Assembly (NCBI GenBank): GCA_002438345.1
Contig: DJUJ01000134.1
Coordinates: 23,434 to 29,028 of the forward strand
Length of the DNA: 5,595 nt
Direction: 5' to 3'
Origin: Paenibacillus sp. UBA6285
GTDB lineage: Bacteria; Bacillota; Bacilli; Paenibacillales; Paenibacillaceae
Shown: positions 1 through 5,595 of the stretch, piece by piece
Layout: each line of letters starts with the position of its first letter
How positions within the stretch are numbered: the first letter of the stretch is position 1
Made by a program: the position numbers and the translations under genes
The notes under the pieces: generated by a model
What the model was told of the DNA's origin: nothing
Seen by the model: the letters and a program-made list of their open reading frames with translations, nothing else
Database searches by the model: none

Positions 1-378
1 CCTCCTACAGCAGAAGGCGTGATGGAAGCTCTCCATCATCAATTTGATATTGTTATCGAATGTGTAGGACGTGCGGATTCCATGGAGCTGGCAGTAAAGG
101 CGTCACGTAAGGGTGGACAAGTATTGATGTTCGGTGTTGCTTCCCCGGACACGTTGATTCAAGTTTCACCTTTCGAAATTTTTACAAAAGAGTTGCGAAT
201 CATGGGCTCTTTCATTAATCCATATACCCATGAGGAATCTATCGCGCTAATTGAGAAAGGGATCGTTCAGATTGAGCCGTTGATTAGCCATCGGTTTTCG
301 TTGAAAGATATTCCGGCAATCATGGAAGAGTATACGAAACTGCGTGTTTCTAAATCGGTTATTGTGCACGAGAGGTAG
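1..378 (+). CDS. Zinc-type medium-chain alcohol/polyol dehydrogenase, C-terminal fragment
   Basis: The open frame enters from the left edge and ends at TAG 376-378, so only about 125 C-terminal residues are visible; the GTG at 19 is internal, not the start. The segment FDIVIECVGRADSMELAV, followed by a KGGQVLMFGV strand, is the second half of the Rossmann NAD(P)-binding fold of the medium-chain dehydrogenase/reductase superfamily (sorbitol, threonine and related alcohol dehydrogenases). The remainder (IMGSFINPYTHEESIALIEKG, then a SHRFSLKDIPAIMEEY element) is the usual C-terminal helix-and-return to the catalytic domain. These enzymes oxidise an alcohol or polyol with NAD(P) in the cytoplasm. 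The catalytic zinc ligands lie in the missing N-terminal part, so metal dependence and substrate cannot be read here. It ends in a strong terminator and looks unrelated to the downstream genes. The family call is firm; the substrate is unknown. Confidence 0.88.
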   Translation, partial: PPTAEGVMEALHHQFDIVIECVGRADSMELAVKASRKGGQVLMFGVASPDTLIQVSPFEIFTKELRIMGSFINPYTHEESIALIEKGIVQIEPLISHRFSLKDIPAIMEEYTKLRVSKSVIVHER

Positions 379-404
379 TACTAAATCATAGTAAGCGTAC
401 AAGA

Positions 405-452
405 AGCGATGACTATTGGCTATTTCGCCATAGGTCATCGTTTTTTTTTTTT
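405..452 (+). terminator. Rho-independent terminator after the dehydrogenase gene
   Basis: CGATGAC (407-413) pairs exactly with GTCATCG (434-440). The stem continues as TAT/ATA and GGC/GCC around single-base bulges to a short loop near 421-426. The 3' arm runs straight into twelve T residues (441-452). It lies 26 bases after the dehydrogenase stop codon and separates that gene from the response regulator. Confidence 0.93.
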
Positions 453-471
453 GCGCTTTAAACGGGTCTTC

Positions 472-499
472 TTTAGAAGGAGTTAATAAATATTTAATA
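472..499 (+). promoter_or_regulatory. Phased hexamer repeats upstream of the response regulator (PhoP-box-like)
   Basis: Three hexamers sit exactly 11 bases apart: TTTAGA (472-477), TTAATA (483-488) and TTAATA (494-499). The last two are identical. Direct hexamer repeats at one helical turn are the usual operator form for OmpR/PhoB-family regulators, and the Bacillus PhoP box is described as TT(A/T/C)A(C/T)A with about 5-base spacers. The two TTAATA copies fit that pattern; the first deviates at one position. A possible -10 hexamer, TAGAAT, lies at 509-514, which would place the repeats over the -35 region as in an activated promoter. The repeats are read directly; the function is inferred and could be chance in AT-rich DNA. 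Confidence 0.35.
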
Positions 500-558
500 G
501 ATAGCGAGTAGAATGGCAATACAACCTCGGACATAAAGCTTTTATAAATGTCGCACAT

Positions 559-565
559 GGAGAGG
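559..565 (+). promoter_or_regulatory. Ribosome binding site that sets the response-regulator start
   Basis: GGAGAGG lies 6 bases before ATG 572. The upstream in-frame ATGs at 548 and 557 have no Shine-Dalgarno sequence, and the second one overlaps this site. This favours 572 as the true start and gives the normal receiver N-terminus MNKILLIEEE. Confidence 0.85.
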
Positions 566-571
566 AAGCCT

Positions 572-1243
572 ATGAACAAAATACTATTGATAGAAGAAGA
601 GCAGAGTTTAGCTAGATGTATTGAACTGAAGCTGTCTCATGAATCGTACTCAATCACTGTTACGCACGACGGACTTCAAGGTCTGCAATTAGCTAGAAAA
701 GAAGAGTGGGATCTGATTTTATTGGATGTAATGGTTCAAGGACTTAGTGGCGCAGAGATGTGCAGCAGAATAAGGGAAACTAAACAAACACCAATCATAA
801 TCCTTGCAGAGGAAGCGGGGCTCGCGGATAAAATCAGAGGTCTGGATAGCGGAGCGGATGATTACATTCTGAAGCCGTTTGCTATGGAAGAGCTGCTGGC
901 ACGAATGAGATCTCTACTAAGAAGAGCGGGCACCTTTAACACCGGACGGATGCTGATATTTCGCGATTTGGAGATGGACATTGACGGACGGGCGCTTAGA
1001 AAGAAGAAGATATTTGTTAATTTAACGAAACGGGAATTCGAAATACTTTTAGTGCTAATGGAGAATAGAGGCAGAGTAATGACTCGGGAGATGCTGCTAG
1101 AAACCATATGGGGATATGATTCCGAGGTGGATGTTAAGGTAGTTGACGTGTATATCAGCTACCTTAGGAGTAAAATTGATGAGGTGGGACAGCCAAGTAT
1201 TGTACAGACGATGCGCGGCCTAGGATATGTGATTCGAAAATAA
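572..1243 (+). CDS. OmpR/PhoB-family response regulator with atypical receiver
   Basis: This 223-residue cytoplasmic regulator has the normal OmpR-family size: a receiver domain at about 3-115 and a winged-helix DNA-binding domain at about 127-222 (FEILLVLMENRGRVMTREML, the recognition-helix region VVDVYISYLRSKI, and the wing RGLGYVIRK). The phosphoacceptor Asp is D52 (LILLDVM), and K101 of the KPF motif is present. Three departures from the family pattern are visible. The acidic cluster reads EEE (8-10) rather than E/D-D-E. The usual Pro of the LPG turn after D52 is Gln (VQG, 55-57). The switch Thr/Ser expected after PIIIL is Ala79. Phosphorylation may still occur, but signal relay may be altered. 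No intact kinase gene adjoins it; a truncated one lies 2.2 kb downstream. Its stop is one base from the stop of the convergent membrane-protein gene. The start is chosen from the GGAGAGG site. The family is certain; the regulon is unknown. Confidence 0.95.
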   Translation: MNKILLIEEEQSLARCIELKLSHESYSITVTHDGLQGLQLARKEEWDLILLDVMVQGLSGAEMCSRIRETKQTPIIILAEEAGLADKIRGLDSGADDYILKPFAMEELLARMRSLLRRAGTFNTGRMLIFRDLEMDIDGRALRKKKIFVNLTKREFEILLVLMENRGRVMTREMLLETIWGYDSEVDVKVVDVYISYLRSKIDEVGQPSIVQTMRGLGYVIRK

Positions 1244-1268
1244 ATTACTCCGTCGCTTTGAGGAGTGA
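1236..1268 (-). terminator. Weak candidate terminator for the minus-strand membrane-protein gene
   Basis: On the minus strand TCACTCC (1268-1262) can pair with GGAGTAA (1251-1245), with one G-U pair and a 10-base loop. The T-rich run TTTATTTT follows. The hairpin includes the stop codon of the minus-strand gene, and its tail lies inside the last codons of the response regulator. The stem is short, so the call is tentative. Confidence 0.3.
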
Positions 1269-2696
1269 GAAGACACTGCCATAGGTTCCTGAATAAACGG
1301 GCTGCCCGAATTTTTGTGCCCATTCATTGAACAGCTTATGTGAGACTCCATTGCCGGTAATTACATAATCGGGATGGTCATATTCTACAATTTCAGGAAG
1401 ATATTCTGAGAATCCGTACATGGAACGCTCAAAAGCAGTCCAGCCGAGCACTCCAAGTGAATCCTTCGTAACGAAGGGATCCTGTCTGCCGTCACACAGT
1501 ATATCCCCACCTCGGAACATGACATAACCGGATGAACCGTATCGGGCGAGCACTTTGGGACGAGCGCCTTCAGGTGTATGCTGCATAATATAATTCATTT
1601 CATCAACGGGATAATTCTTAGCATCAATAACTGGCGGTACAGTGAATATATACACAATATTTAGGAGTAGCCCAATTGTAAGCCACAGTCGTAAAGTGCT
1701 TTGCCGAACTAGAACACCGGGATTACGGAAGTACGGAATGGAGTCAAAGAATACGGCTGCAAAATAAGGAATAAACAGCCACATAAACAAGTTCTGTTTA
1801 AAGTTAGACACGCCGAGGTACAGAATTCCAAGCATGAGAAAGAAGCGGAATGGTTTACGCTGGAGAGCAAAAGGAAGCGTACTAGCAAAGAACAGAAGTA
1901 AGAGCAGAATGGGCAAATTCTCCAAGCTATTAAACTGAATAGGCTGCCATTCGTTGATCAGCAGGTTAAAGTTCTTTTTCGTTACGGTCAAAATAAACAA
2001 GAGGCTCTTTACGCCACCTGGATTTAGAATGCCGGCTAGCCAGACTAGAACAAAAACTATGATTTTACGCAAATTCAGCGTTCGATTTAGAAAAGACTCA
2101 AGCAGAGCCATCCCTGTGAACACAGCAATTACAAGCCATACTCCTGCATGAAAGTTGGCAATGGCTATAGAAAGGGCAATCATCGCAGCGGCATATTTTT
2201 TATAGGCTACCATTTGATATTCCCGTAAATAAACAAAGAACCAGACAATCATAAATGAAGAGATCATCTGTGGTCGGCCTTTGAAATAGTTGTAATAAAT
2301 CCAGCAGGAAATTAGCAGCACAAAAGGAAGCAGGAGAACGTGATCTTCCTTAAGTCCCAGCTCTTTGCGGGAAACCTTACCTAGCCGAAGTAAACCGAGT
2401 ACTAAAAAGAACAAACACACAGCTGTCAAAATATACACCCCTGGCCATCCAAATGCAGCATAAAGCGGAGCAACGAGCAGTTGGAATCCAAATTCATGAG
2501 GGACATAGGGAAGCTTATCTCCGTAAAAAGTATGAATGGCATGATGCAGAATTTGTCCGTGCTTTATCATATATTGTCCTAGCTCTATGTGCCAGAAAGT
2601 ATCAGGATCATTATAAGAGAATTTGGGAATCATCAGCAGAATAAATGCTATTACGAATAGACCATATAAAAACTTAGGTACTTGTAATTTTTTCAT
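1245..2696 (-). CDS. Polytopic membrane protein, GT-C glycosyltransferase-like family, function unknown
   Basis: The protein has 483 residues, with a first membrane helix at about 10-26 and many further hydrophobic helices up to about residue 355, then a soluble C-terminal domain of about 130 residues. Just after the first helix comes DPDTFWHIELGQ (30-41), then PHE at 66-68. This matches the acidic first-loop pattern (DPDTxWHLxxG ... HE) of a widespread family of GT-C-fold-like proteins, whose members resemble polyprenyl-phosphate-sugar glycosyltransferases. The C-terminal part has the family's other hallmarks: a GYVMFRGG strand, a DGRQD motif (D402, R404) and a closing DYVITG...VFSLLK region. 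Known family: GT-C enzymes transfer sugars from lipid carriers at the outer membrane face. Inferred: the same here, with D30/D32 as candidate catalytic residues; the substrate is unknown. The ATG at 2696 follows AGGGGGA by 9 bases. It is divergent from the DedA gene and convergent with the response regulator. Confidence 0.75.
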   Translation of the reverse strand: MKKLQVPKFLYGLFVIAFILLMIPKFSYNDPDTFWHIELGQYMIKHGQILHHAIHTFYGDKLPYVPHEFGFQLLVAPLYAAFGWPGVYILTAVCLFFLVLGLLRLGKVSRKELGLKEDHVLLLPFVLLISCWIYYNYFKGRPQMISSFMIVWFFVYLREYQMVAYKKYAAAMIALSIAIANFHAGVWLVIAVFTGMALLESFLNRTLNLRKIIVFVLVWLAGILNPGGVKSLLFILTVTKKNFNLLINEWQPIQFNSLENLPILLLLLFFASTLPFALQRKPFRFFLMLGILYLGVSNFKQNLFMWLFIPYFAAVFFDSIPYFRNPGVLVRQSTLRLWLTIGLLLNIVYIFTVPPVIDAKNYPVDEMNYIMQHTPEGARPKVLARYGSSGYVMFRGGDILCDGRQDPFVTKDSLGVLGWTAFERSMYGFSEYLPEIVEYDHPDYVITGNGVSHKLFNEWAQKFGQPVYSGTYGSVFSLLKATE

Positions 2697-2724
2697 TGTG
2701 GTACTTCCCCCTGCTTTTTGTTCA

Positions 2725-2730
2725 ATTATA
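2725..2730 (-). promoter_or_regulatory. Candidate -10 element for the GT-C-like membrane protein gene
   Basis: The minus strand reads a perfect TATAAT, 28 bases upstream of the start codon at 2696. At 17-base spacing the -35 position reads ACTATT, which is a poor match, so the promoter may need an activator. No equally good promoter was seen for the divergent DedA gene in this 84-base gap. Confidence 0.4.
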
Positions 2731-2780
2731 GCGTTACATTCTTAAGGAATAGTAAAATTTATGAAGTGGAGTGAACACTC

Positions 2781-3413
2781 ATGCATCAATTATTAACTTG
2801 GATATCTGAAACTGCGCTCCACCTTGTCCATACGATGGGGATTTGGGGCATATGGTTAGGGATGATCCTAGAGAGCGCTTGTATCCCCATTCCCAGTGAA
2901 GTTATAATGCTCAGCGGCGGTTGGCTGGTTGCGCAAGGCTCACTTACTTTTATGGAGGTTGCAGTCGCTGGGATATTCGGAAATCTACTGGGCTCCATCC
3001 TTGCTTACTATATCGGTAAAGCCGGAGGTAGGCGGTTATTAGAGAAATACGGTAAATATATTCTCCTGAATGAGCATCATTTGGAGCAATCCGAGCGATG
3101 GTTCGATCGTTATGGTGAGAGTACTGTGTTTTTTACCCGTATGTTGCCCTTTATCCGTACTTTTATTTCACTACCCGCAGGGATTGCTGGAATGAAGGCA
3201 TGGAAATTCGTTGTGTTTACAGCGCTCGGCTGTGTCCCATGGAATCTAGCCTTAATCTTTCTGGGTTACCGATTGGGAGACAACTGGGGTGTCGTGGAGC
3301 AATATATTCGTCCGATTAGCTATACCATTTGTGGAATCGTGATTCTCCTTCTCTTGTGGTGGTTAGTATGGAGATATCGTAATATAAGTTCATCACGAAA
3401 CAAGAAGAGGTAG
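2781..3413 (+). CDS. DedA-family (VTT domain) integral membrane protein
   Basis: At 210 residues this is the usual DedA length. Family marks in order: ESACIPIPSE (31-40) with the conserved acidic residues E31 and E40 and the Pro pair; a Gly-rich helix GNLLGSILAYYIGKAGG (67-83); the amphipathic RRLLEKYGKY segment; and FFTRMLPFIRTFISLPAG (117-134) with R120, P123 and R126, followed by AGM. Hydrophobic helices at about 147-166 and 177-197 end in a basic cytoplasmic tail (RYRN...RNKKR). Known family: some DedA proteins recycle undecaprenyl phosphate across the cytoplasmic membrane, and others affect membrane potential and antimicrobial-peptide resistance; which role applies here cannot be read from the sequence. 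The ATG at 2781 follows GGAGTGA (2768-2774). The kinase fragment starts 15 bases downstream, indicating co-transcription. It lies divergent from a GT-C-like protein that may use the same lipid carrier. Confidence 0.94.
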   Translation: MHQLLTWISETALHLVHTMGIWGIWLGMILESACIPIPSEVIMLSGGWLVAQGSLTFMEVAVAGIFGNLLGSILAYYIGKAGGRRLLEKYGKYILLNEHHLEQSERWFDRYGESTVFFTRMLPFIRTFISLPAGIAGMKAWKFVVFTALGCVPWNLALIFLGYRLGDNWGVVEQYIRPISYTICGIVILLLLWWLVWRYRNISSSRNKKR

Positions 3414-3428
3414 GGTGAGTAATCCATT

Positions 3429-3718
3429 ATGTCTATACGTTGGAAATTTCTGCTATCCTATGCGGCAATGCTTGTAGTTCCTCTTCTTCTCCTTATCATT
3501 ACGGCTATGTTAATGAGCATTGTCTATCACGGGGACGTGCAGAGCTTAAAGAGCACGTATGAAAGTAAATTTGAAGGAATGGAAGAGAACGATACCCGCA
3601 ATCTTATTAAACATGCTTTTTTGCAAAATACAGATTTACTGACAGATACTGCTTTCCTGAATGAATTATCGGCAGATATGCTCAAAAGAAATACGTTAGA
3701 AGAAAATCAAGTAATAAC
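3429..3718 (+). pseudogene. Sensor histidine kinase, N-terminal remnant
   Basis: The frame opens 15 bases after the DedA stop, behind GGGTGAG (3414-3420), and encodes MSIRWKFLLSYAAMLVVPLL and onward. A positively charged start is followed by one strong membrane helix (about 8-32) and then a hydrophilic stretch with YESKFEGMEENDTRNLIKH at 44-62. This is the layout of a Bacillales sensor kinase N-terminus entering its extracytoplasmic sensor loop. After about residue 88-96 the homology-like character stops: the frame continues without a stop codon but now reads the antisense strand of the MFS gene, ending at 4034. The second membrane helix, HAMP, dimerisation (H-box) and ATPase domains are all absent, so it cannot act as a kinase. 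It probably belonged to an operon with the DedA gene and might have served the response regulator at 572. The kinase identity comes from N-terminal style alone, since no catalytic domain is present. Confidence 0.6.
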
Positions 3719-5104
3719 CTACAGCTCCTGCAATTGCCCTGGCTCCCGGCGCCGCCGACTCATGAATACCAAAGCCAATGCAATTTCCGCTAGGATAATC
3801 CCAAGTACTCGAAATCCCTCGAAGCTGAACTTACCTCCCATTACAATCCCTATTAACAATGAAGAGAGAATGGTTCCCAGATATCTTGATGTATTAAATA
3901 ATCCAGATGCTACACCAATAATTTCTTTTGGCGTACTTTGGAACAAAGCTGCTTGCATACCTACGTTATTTAACCCGTTGCTAATCCCGAATGCAGCCAA
4001 AGCCAGACACACGCTGATAACCGGTGAAGTTTGATTCAATGTCACGAGCCACACCGACCCCAATGTCATCAGAATTGCAGACACTAACAATGCTGGCCTT
4101 GGTCCTGATTTATCGATCCATCGTCCTGCTATTGGAGAAGTGACTAGCGAGCAGAGACCTAAGGTTAGCATAAGTATCCCTGTTTGGAACTCGCTGACAT
4201 GGCGTACCATTTGCAAGTAGGATGGAATCCCGAAAAAGAGCGAGTAATAAAGTACATTAACGAGCATGAATTCCACATTAACCCAAGTCATCGCAGGATA
4301 TTTGGCGAATGTGCGCAAAGGAATAAAGGGTGAGGTCGCTTTTAACTCATGTCGTACGAATACCCCCAGCAGAGTGAGACCGATCAGCGAAACAATGATA
4401 TTTCCTAAAGAGATATGTCCAGATGATTTTGCCGAGAGTAATCCAACGAGCAGGGCTATCAGACTTACGGTGAAGAGCAGGATGCCTGAGGCATCAATAT
4501 AATCAAACCATTTACGAAGGGACATACCCGGCGAAACGATTAATGAAGAGTCCTCCTTAGGAATATTTCTCCAAGACAATAGAAAGCTCACTACCACAAA
4601 TGGAATATTGACGAAAAAGATAGCGGGCCAACCCCACCAGTGTATGGTAACCCCGCCAATAAAGGGTCCAATGGCCGCCGCTCCGGATAGGAAGAGCGAC
4701 AAAATAGCCAGCGCTGTCGCTTGTTTTTCCGTAACATGAATTCGCACTATGGCCATCCCAACGGCAACCATCATGCTTGTTCCAATGGCTTGTACAATGC
4801 GGAACATAATGAGCCACGCGAAGCTTGTTGCTAATGGAGCTAATAATGAGGCAATGAAGGATACAACAAGCCCGGTAAGAAATATTTTCCTACGACCAAA
4901 TAAATCGCTGGCCTTTCCCATGACAGGTTGAGCAATGCTACTTGCAATGTAGAAAGAAAAAATAATCCAGGAAACATCTGTATAATCAAGTTGGAATACA
5001 CTTTGCAATCTTGGAATAGCAACAGAAACCATCGAAGAATTTAAAGGGTTCAATAGTATCCCTAGACCCACTGAAATCATTAACCACCTACTGCGAACAC
5101 TCAT
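3719..5104 (-). CDS. MFS drug/metabolite exporter, DHA2-like, 14 membrane helices
   Basis: This 461-residue cytoplasmic-membrane transporter has about 14 hydrophobic segments, the layout of the DHA2 (proton:drug antiporter) branch of the major facilitator superfamily. Motif A is GKASDLFGRRK (63-73). Motif B is RIVQAIG, with R102, Q105 and G108. Motif C is GAAAIGPFIGG (141-151), typical of antiporters that export. In the first helix the region usually read as LDxTIVNVALP is LNSSMVSVAIP (21-31), with Asn in place of Asp. The ATG at 5104 is preceded by AGGGGGA with a 6-base gap, a strong site. The C-terminus ends in a basic tail (SRRRREPG). Nothing resembling a terminator follows the stop, because the truncated kinase begins there on the other strand. 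The divergent LysR gene probably controls it. The substrate cannot be assigned; drug, toxin or metabolite export are all possible. Confidence 0.92.
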   Translation of the reverse strand: MSVRSRWLMISVGLGILLNPLNSSMVSVAIPRLQSVFQLDYTDVSWIIFSFYIASSIAQPVMGKASDLFGRRKIFLTGLVVSFIASLLAPLATSFAWLIMFRIVQAIGTSMMVAVGMAIVRIHVTEKQATALAILSLFLSGAAAIGPFIGGVTIHWWGWPAIFFVNIPFVVVSFLLSWRNIPKEDSSLIVSPGMSLRKWFDYIDASGILLFTVSLIALLVGLLSAKSSGHISLGNIIVSLIGLTLLGVFVRHELKATSPFIPLRTFAKYPAMTWVNVEFMLVNVLYYSLFFGIPSYLQMVRHVSEFQTGILMLTLGLCSLVTSPIAGRWIDKSGPRPALLVSAILMTLGSVWLVTLNQTSPVISVCLALAAFGISNGLNNVGMQAALFQSTPKEIIGVASGLFNTSRYLGTILSSLLIGIVMGGKFSFEGFRVLGIILAEIALALVFMSRRRREPGQLQEL

Positions 5105-5215
5105 TTTGAATCCCCCTAAAGCTTATTAATATCATCGTACTTGAATTTGGTTATTCATTCCAACGCATTTTATGTTATATTCTCATTGACTTGAAGGAAT
5201 GAATAGGGGTGCAAA
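5105..5215. promoter_or_regulatory. Divergent MFS/LysR control region with 10-bp inverted repeat
   Basis: TATTCATTCC (5152-5161) and GGAATGAATA (5196-5205) are perfect inverted copies, 34 bases apart, with centres 44 bases apart, close to four helical turns. Each copy lies within a T-N11-A frame, the loose LysR-type box, for example 5151-5163. A possible lysR -10, TATATT (5176-5181), lies between the arms, and the right arm abuts the LysR ribosome binding site AGGGG (5205-5209). This would suit binding by the LysR protein with autorepression and control of the exporter. No convincing -35/-10 pair was seen for the exporter, which fits an activator-dependent promoter. The repeat is observed; its role is inferred. 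Confidence 0.55.
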
Positions 5216-5595
5216 ATGGAACTTCTTCAGCTGCAATATTTTCTCGCGGTAGCTCGTTTGGAACATGTGACAGAAGCTGCACGGAATCTGCACGTTACGC
5301 AATCGTCACTAAGCAAAACAATTCAGCGTTTGGAGGAGGATTTAGGGGTCCCTTTATTCGATCGAGTTGGGAGGAACCTGCGATTGAATGAGTTCGGAAG
5401 CAGATTCCTCCGCCGTGCCGAAAGGGCTCTGTTTGAATTGGAGCAGGGAAAGCAGGAGCTTAGCGATTTATCCGACCCGGAACATAGCATACTCGAATTA
5501 GCGGTGACCACCGCAAGTACATTACCCAATATCCTTCGCGAGTTTCGGAAAAAGCGACCCGATATTCAATTTCATGTGCAAATGCTGACCACGCA
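5216..5595 (+). CDS. LysR-family transcriptional regulator, N-terminal part (runs off the window)
   Basis: Translation from ATG 5216 gives 126 complete codons, open to the window edge. Residues 1-60 form the LysR winged helix-turn-helix: LQYFLAVARLEHVTEAARNL, then VTQSSLSKTIQRLEEDLGVP and LFDR. An Arg- and Glu-rich linker helix follows (about 60-90), and the start of the effector-binding domain is at about 92 (LELAVTTASTLPNILREF). Full family members have about 290-300 residues, so more than half lies beyond the window. AGGGG at 5205-5209 supports this start. Known family: LysR proteins usually sense a small-molecule ligand and control a divergent gene, here the MFS exporter 111 bases away, and often repress themselves. 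The ligand is unknown. Confidence 0.93.
   Translation, partial: MELLQLQYFLAVARLEHVTEAARNLHVTQSSLSKTIQRLEEDLGVPLFDRVGRNLRLNEFGSRFLRRAERALFELEQGKQELSDLSDPEHSILELAVTTASTLPNILREFRKKRPDIQFHVQMLTT

Noticed and set aside
487..496. TAAATATTTA palindrome as a separate operator
   Set aside because: It is a by-product of the two TTAATA direct repeats in AT-rich DNA and does not extend beyond 10 bases.
548..571. Upstream ATGs at 548 and 557 as starts of the response regulator
   Set aside because: They lack a ribosome binding site and add a non-family N-terminal extension; the GGAGAGG site overlaps them and points to ATG 572.
247..579. Minus-strand 110-residue open frame across the terminator
   Set aside because: It runs through the dehydrogenase 3' end, the terminator (its T-tract read as a Lys run) and the regulator promoter; no supporting family features.
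3690..3725. Insertion-sequence end at the kinase/MFS junction
   Set aside because: No terminal inverted repeat or transposase is visible in the window, and the other boundary is out of view, so a target duplication cannot be tested.
4557..4817. Minus-strand 86-residue open frame within the MFS gene
   Set aside because: It is a shadow frame: the MFS frame on the same strand carries motifs A-C and about 14 membrane helices through this region.
5209..5391. GTG-started 60-residue open frame overlapping the LysR gene
   Set aside because: It is out of frame with a clear LysR reading frame from 5216 and has a low-complexity, non-homologous look.

Overview
The window looks like chromosomal DNA of a low-to-moderate GC Gram-positive bacterium of the Bacillales, most like Paenibacillus. 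This rests on strong GGAG-type ribosome binding sites, an OmpR-type regulator, a DedA protein and a histidine-kinase N-terminus of Bacillales style. It is an inference from protein style, not from a database match.

Layout. (1) Bases 1-378 hold the C-terminal third of a zinc-type medium-chain dehydrogenase, closed by a clear rho-independent terminator at about 407-452. (2) A regulatory stretch with 11-bp-phased TTAATA-like hexamers leads into an OmpR/PhoB-family response regulator (572-1243) with an atypical receiver domain. (3) Convergent with it, one base away, is a 483-residue polytopic membrane protein (1245-2696, minus) of a GT-C-glycosyltransferase-like family of unknown function. (4) Divergent from that, a DedA-family membrane protein (2781-3413, plus) is followed 15 bases later by the first ~90 codons of a sensor histidine kinase (from 3429). 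(5) The kinase reading frame is cut off at about 3690-3718. The next sequence is the 3' end of a minus-strand 14-TM MFS (DHA2-type) exporter (3719-5104), divergent from a LysR-family regulator (5216 to beyond the window). A perfect 10-bp inverted repeat lies in their shared promoter region.

Reading. Regions 2-4 could be a small envelope module: a regulator, a possible lipid-linked sugar enzyme, a DedA protein (a family that includes undecaprenyl-phosphate translocases) and a sensor kinase. The kinase has been destroyed by a rearrangement that put an exporter-plus-LysR cassette in its place, or else the contig is chimeric there. The regulator has lost the conserved receiver switch Thr/Ser and has no intact kinase in view. 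Regions 5 onward form a classic self-contained pair in which the LysR protein probably controls the divergent exporter. I see no RNA genes, CRISPR arrays or transposase genes.
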